This document shows positions 1 through 8,683 of a DNA stretch of 64,000 nt, in pieces. How positions within the stretch are numbered: the stretch's first letter is position 1; every line of letters starts with the position of its first letter. The notes beneath the pieces were generated by a model. It did not search any database, was not told the origin of the DNA, and saw only the letters and a list, made by a program, of their open reading frames with translations. Where the stretch lies: positions 3,224,001-3,288,000 of the forward strand of contig JADJXK010000002.1 in assembly GCA_016710325.1 (NCBI GenBank). Direction: 5' to 3'. The translations under genes and the position numbers were made by a program. The stretch is from Candidatus Leptofilum proximum. Its GTDB lineage: Bacteria; Chloroflexota; Anaerolineae; Promineifilales; Promineifilaceae.

Positions 1-137
1 TCCTGCACCTGGGCCAGCGCTGCTTCGCCATCGGCGGCAACCCACACGGTGAAGCCGCTGCGCTCCAGAAAGGGGGCCAGGTTGTCGGTGATGGCCGCTT
101 CGTCGTCGGCCAGCAGCAGGGAGAGTGCGCGTGCCAT
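1..137 (-). CDS. Response regulator, N-terminal receiver domain (partial)
   Basis: The gene begins at the ATG complementary to 135-137 and runs off the left edge, so only about 45 residues are visible. They read as the start of a CheY-like receiver domain. A hydrophobic beta strand (ALSLLLADDE) ends in the paired acidic residues that bind Mg2+, followed by the first helix and the FTVWVAADGEAAL strand-helix typical of these domains. The phosphoacceptor Asp and any output domain lie outside the window, so the regulated function cannot be told. Confidence 0.8.
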   Translation of the reverse strand, partial: MARALSLLLADDEAAITDNLAPFLERSGFTVWVAADGEAALAQVQ

Positions 138-217
138 GCCAAAATTGTAGCAGAAGTGGGGAACGGCCGTTGTGCCAGATTGGTTACAACTCCCCTCTGA
201 AATCTAAACGAGACTTC

Positions 218-285
218 ACCGCAAAGGACGCAAAGAGCGCAAAGTTTTTCTTTTCATCCCTTTGCGTTCTTGGCGGCCTTTGCGG
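218..285. repeat. Intergenic inverted repeat built from CGCAAAG words
   Basis: The left arm holds near-tandem copies of GCAAAG-type words (starting ACCGCAAAGGACGCAAAG) and the right arm holds the complementary words ending CCTTTGCGGT. A T-rich spacer separates them. It lies between the response regulator start and the msrQ stop and could act as a terminator-like hairpin. It belongs to the class of word-built hairpins described in the findings. Confidence 0.75.
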
Positions 286-290
286 TTCAA

Positions 291-1034
291 TCAATTCAGA
301 CGATTGCGGATCTGGCGCTGCCAGCGGAGGAGTTTTTGTTTGACCGGATTCCAGCGCACCAGGAAGAGGAAGGCCACAACTGCGGCGTAAATGCCGGGTT
401 CGATGTAGACGTTTTTCACCAGCCAGACAAAATGAATCAGCGCCAGGACGATGATGAAGTAGCTGAGCTTGTGCAGCATTTTCCAGCGTTTGCCCAGCCG
501 CCGCTGCCACCCCTTGGTGGAGGTAACCGCCAGGGGAATGAGTAGCAGAAAGGCCATAAACCCAACCAGGACAAAGGGCTGTTCCACAATGCCATCGATG
601 ATGAAGGCCAGGTTGAGTCCGTAGTCCAGCCAGACGAAGGTAAGCAGATGCAGGCAGACATAGAAGAAGGCGTAGAGGCCTAACGGCCGTCTTAGCGGAA
701 TCACCTGCTTCCAGCCAAAAATAATCGTTACGGGGGTCACTGCCAGGGACATTACCAGCAGCACCAGGGCTGTGGTGCCAGTGTGGAACAAAATCTCGCG
801 CACCGGATCAACGCCAAGATTGTTGGTAAAGTATTCCCAGAGCAGCATGCCCAGCGGCACCAGCGCCCCAAGGTGGGTGATCCAGGTGAGCAGGCGCGCC
901 GTGTGCTTGCGGTCCCAGCGTTTGGTTTTGGGGGTGGATACGGCCGTTTCCCGGCCCGTTACAGCTGCCATTTCTTGACTCTCTTTCTCTTTAACCACCT
1001 TCTTATTGGCCACGTACTGATTGGGTTGTGTCAT
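291..1034 (-). CDS. msrQ: MsrQ-like heme-binding membrane subunit of the MsrPQ system
   Basis: Family role: an integral membrane b-type cytochrome that passes electrons from the inner side of the membrane to the MsrP catalytic subunit, which reduces oxidised methionine in exported proteins. The 247-residue product has about six membrane helices of the ferric-reductase-like fold. Candidate heme-ligand histidines lie inside helices (FHTGTTALVL, CLHLLTFVW, and MLHKLSY with LIHFVW). It directly follows msrP and overlaps it by 32 bases if the ATG at 1034 is used. An alternative ATG at 971 would remove the overlap and 21 residues. It is slightly longer than the E. coli protein because of a charged N-terminal extension. 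The family call is firm; the start is uncertain. Confidence 0.85.
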   Translation of the reverse strand: MTQPNQYVANKKVVKEKESQEMAAVTGRETAVSTPKTKRWDRKHTARLLTWITHLGALVPLGMLLWEYFTNNLGVDPVREILFHTGTTALVLLVMSLAVTPVTIIFGWKQVIPLRRPLGLYAFFYVCLHLLTFVWLDYGLNLAFIIDGIVEQPFVLVGFMAFLLLIPLAVTSTKGWQRRLGKRWKMLHKLSYFIIVLALIHFVWLVKNVYIEPGIYAAVVAFLFLVRWNPVKQKLLRWQRQIRNRLN

Positions 1035-2025
1035 AATTCGGATCGTCGTACAGATGAGCCACCTGCTCACCATACCCGTTAAACAGCAGCGTCTCGCGCC
1101 GCCCAAACTCGCCAATGCGCCGCTCTGTTGCCTGCGACCAGCGTGGATGGTCCACATTGGGGTTCACCGTGGCAAAAAAGCCATACTCGGTGGGCGCAGT
1201 TTTCATCCACAAAGATTGTGGCATCGTATCCACCAAATCAATTTTCACAATCGACTTGATGCTCTTGAAGCCATATTTCCACGGCACTACCAGGCGAATT
1301 GGCGCGCCGTTTTGCGGCAGCAGCGCCTCGCCGTACAGGCCCGTGCTGAGAATGGTCAGATCATTCATCGCTTCGTCCAGGCGCAGCCCTTCCACGTAAG
1401 GCCAGGGGAAAAACGGACTGTTGACGCCCGGCATGTTGGCTTTGTCTTCAATCGTTTCAAAGCGCACATATTTGGCCGCAGAAGTCGGTTCGACCTCGTT
1501 CAGCAGCTTAGCCAGCGGAAAGCCCACCCAGGGAATCACCATCGACCAGCCTTCGACGCAGCGCAGGCGGTAGATGCGTTCTTCCTGCTCAAAGGCCATC
1601 AACTCTTCCAATCCATAGGTTTTAGGCTTGTTCACCAACCCGCCAACTTCAACCTGCCAGGGGGCTGTGGGAAAGTCTTTGGCCAACGATGCCACGGCTT
1701 CCTTGTTGGTGGAAAATTCATAATAATTATTGTAGTTAGTGATTTCTTCAAACGTGTTGAGTGGATCGCCCAGTTCATCGGTCGTGTGGCTGACGGCGCC
1801 GGGCATGGCGGTTTGCACGGCGCTTTCTTCGGCGGCGCTGCCGGTGGCCGGATTTACCCCCGGCTCCGCGTCTGGGCCGCTACAGGCGGCTAACAACCCC
1901 CCGGCAGCCACGGCGGCCGTGCTCAAGGCGGCGCCACGCATAAATTGGCGGCGCGATAAGTAGACAGATTTGGGCGTGATTTCGGACGAAGGAATCTCGA
2001 TACCGGTGCGCTTTTTGATTAACAT
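1003..2025 (-). CDS. msrP: MsrP-like molybdopterin methionine-sulfoxide reductase, probable Tat lipoprotein
   Basis: Catalytic subunit of the envelope MsrPQ system, a sulfite-oxidase-fold enzyme with a mononuclear molybdenum cofactor. The start at 2025 is chosen because GAGGT lies just upstream and it gives the N-terminal tail usual for this family (340 residues). A twin-arginine signal (SRRQFMRGAALS) is followed by a hydrophobic stretch ending LLAACSG, a lipobox, so the protein may be Tat-exported and then lipid-anchored. The motif RLRCVEGWSMVIPW carries the conserved Cys expected to ligate Mo. It sits upstream of msrQ, as in other genomes. The moa genes at 27-28.5 kb could supply part of its cofactor. 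Confidence 0.9.
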   Translation of the reverse strand: MLIKKRTGIEIPSSEITPKSVYLSRRQFMRGAALSTAAVAAGGLLAACSGPDAEPGVNPATGSAAEESAVQTAMPGAVSHTTDELGDPLNTFEEITNYNNYYEFSTNKEAVASLAKDFPTAPWQVEVGGLVNKPKTYGLEELMAFEQEERIYRLRCVEGWSMVIPWVGFPLAKLLNEVEPTSAAKYVRFETIEDKANMPGVNSPFFPWPYVEGLRLDEAMNDLTILSTGLYGEALLPQNGAPIRLVVPWKYGFKSIKSIVKIDLVDTMPQSLWMKTAPTEYGFFATVNPNVDHPRWSQATERRIGEFGRRETLLFNGYGEQVAHLYDDPNYDTTQSVRGQ

Positions 2026-2220
2026 GGTGTTTACCTCGGTTTCATTTTCAGCTGTGAAACAGTCTACCAAAAAAGCCTGGCACTAACAGGAGAAGCGTAG
2101 CAGCCAATAATTGGCCAACCAGCGCCAGACATCTATCACTATCCAATTATCCGTAATCTTATGATCGTTTTCTAAATAAATTCTTATAAGATGCTTACAG
2201 CGAGGAGAGGGCGCTCATTC

Positions 2221-2286
2221 ATGCCCTTCCGCAGGTTTGTACAGTCATTATAGCGCACGTTCTGGCCAAACCTGCGGGAGATTGTT
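2221..2286. repeat. Inverted repeat of the CCGCAGGTTTG family
   Basis: CCGCAGGTTTG near 2229 pairs with CAAACCTGCGG near 2267-2279 across a roughly 30-bp spacer. It lies upstream of msrP and just past the stop of the next gene, so it may be a shared terminator-like hairpin. The same arm sequence appears inside the membrane-protein gene at about 9.85 kb. Confidence 0.65.
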
Positions 2287-2287
2287 T

Positions 2288-3484
2288 TTACGGGGCAATC
2301 GTAACGGGCAGACGAATTTCCTGGTAGGTGTCACCCTCCCCAGCGGAAACCGTGAGCAGAGCAGAACCGCTGGAGGCATCATCGGGGAGCTCCAGGTCGA
2401 TGGACCAGAAGCCAAACTGATCGGCGAAGGCTTTGCCGGTGGCCACTGGCTCGGTGCCGCCCACGGCCGTATCCAGCACCAACACAATATCAACCGCCCG
2501 CTCCGGCACATTCACCGCCACGCCAAAGAGCGTGGTCTCCTCACCGACAGCAAATTCCAGGTCGCCTGAATTACCCAAATGCAGCAAAACCGCCTGCGGA
2601 TCATCCGCGGTGCGCAGCTGGATGGGCACGACTGCTTCACGCCAGCCATCTGCGCCATACTCGCCTGTGTAGGCCACAGCACAGGCCGGGCCAGGGGTCA
2701 CATTCTGGGGCAGGATGACAAAGCCGTACCAGCTGCCTTCGGAAAGGGAGATTTTTTGGGCGGCGATGAAGTTGGTGCAGTCGTCAACCAGGATGCCGAT
2801 GGTGAAGGCGTTATTGAGCAAGTTGCGGCTGCTGCCCTGCATGAAGAAGGCGTGGCCGGCCACGGCCGTTTCTCCCTCCACAGGCCTGGCCAGCGAAATA
2901 TAAGGGCCTTCCGCAGCGCTGTCGAAGGCGATCTGCACCGGCTGGGCTGCCTGGGCCAGCTCGCCCAGGGCCACGGTGAGCGTGCCGGGGCCAGAGGCCA
3001 CATCAGCCAGCGTGGCGGTGACTTCCCATCTGCCGTTCTCATCTGGGGTGACCTGGGTGGATACGGCCGTAAACGACCCCACCCGCACCGTAACGGTGAG
3101 CGGTTCGGTGGTGGGCGGCTGCACTTCACCGCGGAAGGTCATTTCGCGCCCGGCCAACAGCGTGGCCGCCGGACCCGGTTCAACGATGGTTAGCGCGTAC
3201 TCGGGCATCTCTAGCGTAGGCGTGAGGGTGGGCGTGGCCGTCACCACCGGGGTGGGGAACAGGGCGTCACTGGTGGGTTCCGGTTCGGTGGGCACAATTT
3301 CCGGTGTGGGCGTCGCGGGAACGGCCGTTGCCGGTTCGTCGGTAGCCGGTTCGGTAGGTGGGTTTTGGGCGACGGCCGTTTCGGTCGGGGCTGTTGTGGG
3401 TGTGGCTGGTGGCGCTCCCCCACAAGCCATCAGCGCCAGGAAAATCAAGCCTGGCAGTAAAAACAGTACACTTCTCTTCTTCAC
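2288..3484 (-). CDS. Secreted lipoprotein with repeated Ig-like domains
   Basis: No specific function is recognised. I use the GTG start at 3484 because AGAGGAAA lies 6-8 bases upstream; longer versions lack a plausible signal. The 398-residue product opens with KKR, a hydrophobic core and the lipobox LMACGG, so it should be a lipid-anchored envelope protein. A Pro/Thr-rich linker of roughly 80 residues follows. After it come about three beta-rich repeats of 80-100 residues, each starting like YALTIVEPGPA, GPYISLARPVEG or AVLLHLGNSGD. They resemble bacterial Ig-like or Gmad2-type domains that sit in envelopes and bind polymers or partners. It lies between msrPQ and a PBP gene on the same strand, consistent with a cell-surface role. 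Confidence 0.65.
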   Translation of the reverse strand: MKKRSVLFLLPGLIFLALMACGGAPPATPTTAPTETAVAQNPPTEPATDEPATAVPATPTPEIVPTEPEPTSDALFPTPVVTATPTLTPTLEMPEYALTIVEPGPAATLLAGREMTFRGEVQPPTTEPLTVTVRVGSFTAVSTQVTPDENGRWEVTATLADVASGPGTLTVALGELAQAAQPVQIAFDSAAEGPYISLARPVEGETAVAGHAFFMQGSSRNLLNNAFTIGILVDDCTNFIAAQKISLSEGSWYGFVILPQNVTPGPACAVAYTGEYGADGWREAVVPIQLRTADDPQAVLLHLGNSGDLEFAVGEETTLFGVAVNVPERAVDIVLVLDTAVGGTEPVATGKAFADQFGFWSIDLELPDDASSGSALLTVSAGEGDTYQEIRLPVTIAP

Positions 3485-3624
3485 ACGAATTTCCTCTACC
3501 AATTGAGAAACAGAATATTGTTGGCCGCAGCGAAAAAGTAATGGCGCAAACGCCAATTATAACAGAGGCGTCTGCCGCGCCTAAGGGACGGCCGTTTGGT
3601 TTAGGGAACTGTTCATAAATCTTG

Positions 3625-6444
3625 TCAGGATTCAATGACGATGCTGATCATGTGTGGCTCGCCGACGTAGTTGCTGTCTTTCACCACAATCAGGCGCAGG
3701 AAGTATTCACCGGGCGGCAGGGCATCGGCGTGCAGCATCTCCAGCGGGCCGTTGACCACCGGCTGGCTGTGCGTTTCGCCCAGCGTCACCCAGTTCACGC
3801 CGTCGCCATTGGGGATGCCCAGCTCGATTTTGTAGAACTCCACGGATCCCGGCTCAAAATCGGCCGTGCCGACGATGGGCAGGACGCCGCTGACAGTATC
3901 ACCCTGGGCCGGGCTGGTGATACGGTAAACGGCTACCCGGTTCGGGTCACGCGCCAGGGCCAGGAGATCGTCGTTGCAAACGGCCGTAGGCAGCAGCGCC
4001 ACGTTATTCGCCTGGGCCCACTCGTGGGCCGCCTTCAGGCTCTCCGGGTTGCGCGGCGGGGCCAGGAAAAGCTGCGGCAGGGCATCGGGCGGCAGCAGGG
4101 TGGCATCCGTGCCTTCGGCCAGGTGGCAGAACAGCTGTGGCGGTGGGGTGTCTTCATCCACTTCCGTGCCTGCCAGGAGCTCCACCGGAACAGGCGGCAG
4201 CGGCACAGCGGGCATGCGCAGCACGGCGGGTTCCAGCTCCTCCCAGGCCACCAGGTTGGGATCGATGGTTTCGGGCGCGGCCGGGGTGTTGTTTACCAGG
4301 AACAGTTCAGAGCCAGCGGGCGTACAGTCGATGGCCCCGATGGTGACGGAGGCGATGCTGCATAACGGCCGTTCCTCTAATCCTTCAGGCCGTAAAAAAT
4401 CAGCCGCCGGGGCCACGCCGTTGATATTCAGCGTCGCCAGCAGGTCGTAGTTGGTGTAGACGGCCTGCATGTAATCGCTCCACAGCGGCGCAGCGCCAGT
4501 TAGCCCGCTGATGTTGATCATCTCGCTGTTGTCCGTGTTGCCGGTCCAGACACCCACGACGAGGCCGGGCGTGTAGCCCATCGTCCAGTTGTCGCGGAAG
4601 TCGTTGGTGGTGCCGGTTTTGGCCGCTGCCGGGAAGGGCAGCGCCAGCGGATTGGTCTGGCCCATCGCCGGGACGCGGGCTGCATCGTCGTCCAAAATGT
4701 TGCTAATCAGGTAAGCCACCCGCGGATCGATGACGGAAACGGCCGCTTGCGGCGGCTGCTCAAACACCAGTTCTCCGTTGCTTTTTTGCACGCGCAAAAT
4801 AGAGGTGGGTGTCACCTGGTTGCCATTGTTGGCAAAAACAGCGTAGGCGGTAGTCAGTTCCAATGGCGTCACCTCAGCCCCGCCCAGCGTCAGCGATAGG
4901 CCGTAGCTGCTGGAATCCTGCTGCCAACTGGTGATGCCCATCTGCCGGGCAAATTCCAGCATACGCGGCACGCCCAAATCTTGCAGCACCAGCACGGCAG
5001 GCACGTTGTAGCTGTTGGCCAATGCGGTGCGCAGACGAACGGGGCCGTGGAAACGGCCGTCATAATTCACCGGCGCGTAAGTGCTGCCATCAAACTGCGG
5101 ATAATCCACTTCCACATCCCAGAGGAGATCGGCGGCGGTCCAGGCCGGTTCGCCATTTTCGCCGGGTGAGAGAGCGGCGGCATAGGTGAGCGGCTTGATG
5201 CTGCTGCCTGGCTGCTGTAGGGAAAGCGTCACGTTCACATGCCCGTCAATGCTTTCATCCCGATAGTTGACGCTGCCCAACATGGCCAAAATCTCGCCCG
5301 TGCTGGGCTTCATGGCCACCAGGGCAGCATTGTTCAGATTGTGCTCCGGCCCAACGGCCGCCACGTGCTGCTGCGCCAGCTGCTCAGCCAGGCGCTGGTA
5401 CTTCAAATCCAGCGTGGTGGTGACGCGCAGGCCGCCGTTGGCTACGGCCTCGGCGCCGTATAGCGCCTCCAGCTGCTGCCGCACGTAGACGGCAAAGTGG
5501 GGTGCTTCCAGGCTCACTTCCTGCGGGGCAAAGGTGAGCGGTTCCTGGTAAGCGACCACGGCGTTATCCTGGGTGATGAAGCCTTCGCTGACCATCAGGT
5601 TGAGCACCAGCCACTGGCGCTCTTTGGCGCCTTCCAGGTTGGTCAATGGGTCCAGCTCCACCGGGCTTTGTGGCAAACCAGCCAGCAAAGACGCCTCGCC
5701 CAGCGTCAATTCTTGCGCCGATTTGTCAAAGTAGGTATCGGCGGCAGCTTCGATGCCGTAGGCCAGGTTGCCGTAGTAAATCTCGTTGAGGTACATCTCC
5801 ATGATTTCATCTTTCGTGTAATCCCGGCTCATGATCCAGGCGAGGATGATCTCTTTGGTTTTGCGGTTGTAGGAGACTTCAGTGCGCTCTTCGTAGTCGA
5901 AGGCGATGTGGCGGACAAGCTGCTGGGTGATGGTGCTGGCCCCGACGGGACGGCCGTCTGGATTGCGCAGGTTGGCCACCAACGCCGCTACCAGCGAGGG
6001 AATATCGGCGCCGGGGTTTTCGTAGAAGCTGTCATCTTCCACGGCCACGGTAGCATGGATGAGGTGGGAGGGGATTTGGGCGATGGGAACGGCCGTGCGC
6101 TTGCCCTCGCCAAAAAATTCCCAGAGCAGTTCGCCGTTGCGGTCAAAAATCTGGGTCGTTTCAAACGTTTCCCGGTCGCGGGCGGCGTCTAACTTGGCAA
6201 TGCCATCCTCAATTTCCCGCGATAGGTTGGAATAGACCAGCGTGCCGGCCACCACCACGCCGCCAAAAACAAGCATTGCCAGCAGCAAAATTCCGCCAAT
6301 CAAGGCGCGGCCCAGGCAGCCAAAACAGCCGCGACGTCGGCGCACGGGGGGTGCGGCATAATGGGCTGGCGGCGGGGCGGGCTGTTGATTCGGCGGCGGT
6401 ACCTGGTATGAAACCATCGGGCGGGTGGTATCTTCTTGATACAT
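3625..6444 (-). CDS. Class A penicillin-binding protein (transglycosylase/transpeptidase)
   Basis: Bifunctional peptidoglycan synthase that polymerises lipid II and cross-links the glycan strands. The start at 6444 is supported by CAGGAGTA just upstream (939 residues). Order: Pro-rich cytoplasmic tail, one membrane helix (about 46-72), then GT51 transglycosylase with the catalytic Glu136 in AVEDDSFYENPG, GASTITQQL and YLNEIYYG. The transpeptidase follows with Ser414-Ile-Lys417 in PGSSIKP, Ser478-Tyr-Asn480, and Lys609-Thr-Gly in KTGTTNDFRDNW. All catalytic motifs are intact. A C-terminal tail of about 270 residues ends in a beta-rich module like those of PBP1C-type enzymes. Its tail is unusually long and Pro-rich before that module. 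Confidence 0.93.
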   Translation of the reverse strand: MYQEDTTRPMVSYQVPPPNQQPAPPPAHYAAPPVRRRRGCFGCLGRALIGGILLLAMLVFGGVVVAGTLVYSNLSREIEDGIAKLDAARDRETFETTQIFDRNGELLWEFFGEGKRTAVPIAQIPSHLIHATVAVEDDSFYENPGADIPSLVAALVANLRNPDGRPVGASTITQQLVRHIAFDYEERTEVSYNRKTKEIILAWIMSRDYTKDEIMEMYLNEIYYGNLAYGIEAAADTYFDKSAQELTLGEASLLAGLPQSPVELDPLTNLEGAKERQWLVLNLMVSEGFITQDNAVVAYQEPLTFAPQEVSLEAPHFAVYVRQQLEALYGAEAVANGGLRVTTTLDLKYQRLAEQLAQQHVAAVGPEHNLNNAALVAMKPSTGEILAMLGSVNYRDESIDGHVNVTLSLQQPGSSIKPLTYAAALSPGENGEPAWTAADLLWDVEVDYPQFDGSTYAPVNYDGRFHGPVRLRTALANSYNVPAVLVLQDLGVPRMLEFARQMGITSWQQDSSSYGLSLTLGGAEVTPLELTTAYAVFANNGNQVTPTSILRVQKSNGELVFEQPPQAAVSVIDPRVAYLISNILDDDAARVPAMGQTNPLALPFPAAAKTGTTNDFRDNWTMGYTPGLVVGVWTGNTDNSEMINISGLTGAAPLWSDYMQAVYTNYDLLATLNINGVAPAADFLRPEGLEERPLCSIASVTIGAIDCTPAGSELFLVNNTPAAPETIDPNLVAWEELEPAVLRMPAVPLPPVPVELLAGTEVDEDTPPPQLFCHLAEGTDATLLPPDALPQLFLAPPRNPESLKAAHEWAQANNVALLPTAVCNDDLLALARDPNRVAVYRITSPAQGDTVSGVLPIVGTADFEPGSVEFYKIELGIPNGDGVNWVTLGETHSQPVVNGPLEMLHADALPPGEYFLRLIVVKDSNYVGEPHMISIVIES

Positions 6445-6611
6445 GATTACTCCTGAAAAAAGTCGGTAGTCGTTGGTGGCTATTGGCTGGGGGTTTACTG
6501 CCAGGCTCGTTATGAGGATGCAGCCACCAGCCACTATAAACTGTAAACAAACGGCCGTTCCTCCACTGGTCGCCCTGTGCACGATTCACAAACGACAACC
6601 TGACGCCCAAC

Positions 6612-6643
6612 AAAAAAGAGCGCCCCGCGGGACGCTCTTTTTA
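6612..6643. terminator. Bidirectional Rho-independent terminator
   Basis: GAGCG and CGCTC arms flank the palindromic core CCCGCGGG, with an A-run on the left and a T-run on the right, so it can work in both directions. It follows the LysM protein gene (minus strand) and precedes the PBP gene. Confidence 0.8.
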
Positions 6644-6651
6644 TTCAACAA

Positions 6652-6716
6652 CCACAGATTTCACAGATGACACAGATTTTTTATAAGCTAATCTGCGTAA
6701 TCTGTGTCATCTGTGG
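6652..6716. repeat. Inverted repeat built from CACAGAT words
   Basis: The left arm ACCACAGATTTCACAGATGA is matched by a right arm ending TCATCTGTGGAT, each made of repeated CACAGAT or ATCTGTG words. It lies 9 bp beyond the stop of the LysM gene and next to a clear terminator. Half copies of the same family occur near 62,175-62,200. Confidence 0.8.
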
Positions 6717-6724
6717 ATTCTCTC

Positions 6725-8425
6725 TTAACCGCGGCGGAGCATGACTACGCCCACGCCAGCCAGCAGGACCAAAATGGCGGCAACCACGAGGACGATACCG
6801 CCGATGCTGCTAAAGAAGCCACCTTCTTCAACCGGGGCAGCGTCGCCGGTGTCGGCCGTTTCGGCTTCGGTACTGGTGGTGGTGTCGGTTGTAGTATCGC
6901 TTACGGCGGCATCGGCTACGGCCGTTTCCTGCGGATCAAAACGCGTACCAAACGCCACCGAAATCTGAGCGCCTTCGGCCACAGACACGGCCCAGCTGGG
7001 CGAGGTGGTGGGCTGGTAGTCAGCGGGCGGGAAGATCTGCACCTGGTAGGTGTCTGGCTCCAGGTTCTCGAAGCAGTACGGTTCACTGGCGCCATCGGTG
7101 ATGTGCGTGGTCACCGTGCTGCCACCGCGGAAAATGGTGATAGCCGCATCGGCCTGCAGGCCTTCAGTGGCCTCATCCCGGGCACCGTCACCGTTGAGGT
7201 CGTCAAATGCCGCTACGCAGATGGTTCCGGTGGTAACGGCCGCTTCCGTCACTTCTGGCTCGGTGGGCGCTTCAGCCACTTCGGTGGCCGGTCCTTCCGC
7301 TTCGGTCTCGGCGCCTTCCACCTCGATCACTTCTTCGGTGGGAGCGGCTTCCCCTGTGGCGCCTTCTTCCGCAGCGCCTTCCGGGGCTTCGGCCGTAGCT
7401 TCAGGCGCGGCCACAGTTGTGCCCGGTTCCTTGATGATGAGTTCCTGCCCAACGGCAATAAAAGCCGGGTTGTTATTTAGATCGCGAATGTGCGGCAGCG
7501 CTTCTTCCGGGGTCATCCCCAGGGCCGGGGCGTACTGAATGGCAATCGACCAGAAGCTGTCTCCGGTGTTAACGGTGTGAATGATGGCGCCATCGGCGCG
7601 CGGTGTGGGCGTGGGGAACGGGGTCGATGTCGGACCAGCCTGAGCCGGTGCACCGCTGCTGCCGCTGCCGCCACCCGAGCTGGCAGGCACACTGCTGGTG
7701 GTGCCCAAGGCATACAGACCAACACCGTCCATGAAAAAGCCGCTGTTCACGTACGGATGGCGCGAACCCATTTCCAGGAAGATGATCATAGATTCGGCCG
7801 TAGCGGTAAAGTCCCAGCTGTAGGTAATGTTGTTAAGATAAAAGCCGTTGACGTTATCGGCCGTCCAGAGCGGACTGTAGGTCAACCCGGCACTCAGCCA
7901 GCCAGAGCCAGCCGGTCCCACGCTAAAACGGACAAAACCGGAGTCCTTACGAGCCGGAGCCTGCTTGCCACTTTCATAAGATTCCACAATATCCACAAAA
8001 ATGGGGGCAGAAACGCGGTAGTTACGGCCGACTTCCAGGCCAGAAACTTCCTGGGACAGCGCCACAAAGACGGGTGCCCAGGGCTTGAACAGCTTTAAGG
8101 TGTAACTGCCGTCGCGGAAAAAGAGGGAGCGTTCACTTTGCGGCGCATCTTCGATGTACCAGACCACGGTTTCTGGCCGGTAAGCCACGGCACCGCCGGT
8201 GCCATCAAAAGGTACACCATCCAGCCAGTGCATGCGCCAGCCATTGGGCACCGCAATTTGGGGGATGGCATCCTGGTTAAAATACCCGCCTTCAAAACCG
8301 GGATTTTGAAACAGGTTACCGGAAACAATCTCTTGGGCGGCCGCATCCCCACGGGGAAAACTAAATACAGCCACCAGTAAAGTTGCTGCCAGCAGCAGCA
8401 CGCTTTTTGTAACTTTGTTTTTCAT
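6725..8425 (-). CDS. Surface protein with LysM and SdrD-like B domains, C-terminal membrane anchor
   Basis: Probably a cell-wall-associated, membrane-tethered protein; its ligand is unknown. The start at 8425 has GGAGGAAAG upstream (566 residues). A signal peptide (about 1-30) is followed by a roughly 200-residue beta-rich region resembling a carbohydrate-binding module (FQNPGFEGGY, FVRFSVGPAGSGW). Next is a LysM-type segment (HTVNTGDSFWSIA to GQELIIKEPG), which in its family binds N-acetylglucosamine polymers. A Glu/Ala-rich linker leads to an SdrD/Cna-B-like module (AAFDDLNGDGARDEATEGL, with a Ca2+-type DLNGDG loop). It ends with a transmembrane helix and RRG, so most of the protein faces outward. 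No sortase motif is seen. Confidence 0.75.
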   Translation of the reverse strand: MKNKVTKSVLLLAATLLVAVFSFPRGDAAAQEIVSGNLFQNPGFEGGYFNQDAIPQIAVPNGWRMHWLDGVPFDGTGGAVAYRPETVVWYIEDAPQSERSLFFRDGSYTLKLFKPWAPVFVALSQEVSGLEVGRNYRVSAPIFVDIVESYESGKQAPARKDSGFVRFSVGPAGSGWLSAGLTYSPLWTADNVNGFYLNNITYSWDFTATAESMIIFLEMGSRHPYVNSGFFMDGVGLYALGTTSSVPASSGGGSGSSGAPAQAGPTSTPFPTPTPRADGAIIHTVNTGDSFWSIAIQYAPALGMTPEEALPHIRDLNNNPAFIAVGQELIIKEPGTTVAAPEATAEAPEGAAEEGATGEAAPTEEVIEVEGAETEAEGPATEVAEAPTEPEVTEAAVTTGTICVAAFDDLNGDGARDEATEGLQADAAITIFRGGSTVTTHITDGASEPYCFENLEPDTYQVQIFPPADYQPTTSPSWAVSVAEGAQISVAFGTRFDPQETAVADAAVSDTTTDTTTSTEAETADTGDAAPVEEGGFFSSIGGIVLVVAAILVLLAGVGVVMLRRG

Positions 8426-8683
8426 CTTCTTTCCTCCACACACCAATACCCAGTGGTGAACTTTGTTAGGGCATTGTCTCTTCCATGTGCCAGTTTGTGT
8501 GCTTTACCTGAACCATGACTGGGCTGTCACCAGGCAAGTTGCCAGGCCAGAACCCCAGACAAAAATATAGCGCAACAACAAATTGCGCTACAAACAAGCG
8601 AAAATTGTAACATACCGCTCAGGAAACAACAATTTTCGCAAGGTGTGATATGATCCGGCGTTTGAGCAGGTATTGATGCAGCT

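Noticed and set aside
125..343. Short ORF encoding FTAKDAKSAKFF-type peptide
   Set aside because: This is the translation of the GCAAAG-word hairpin, a known kind of spurious protein.
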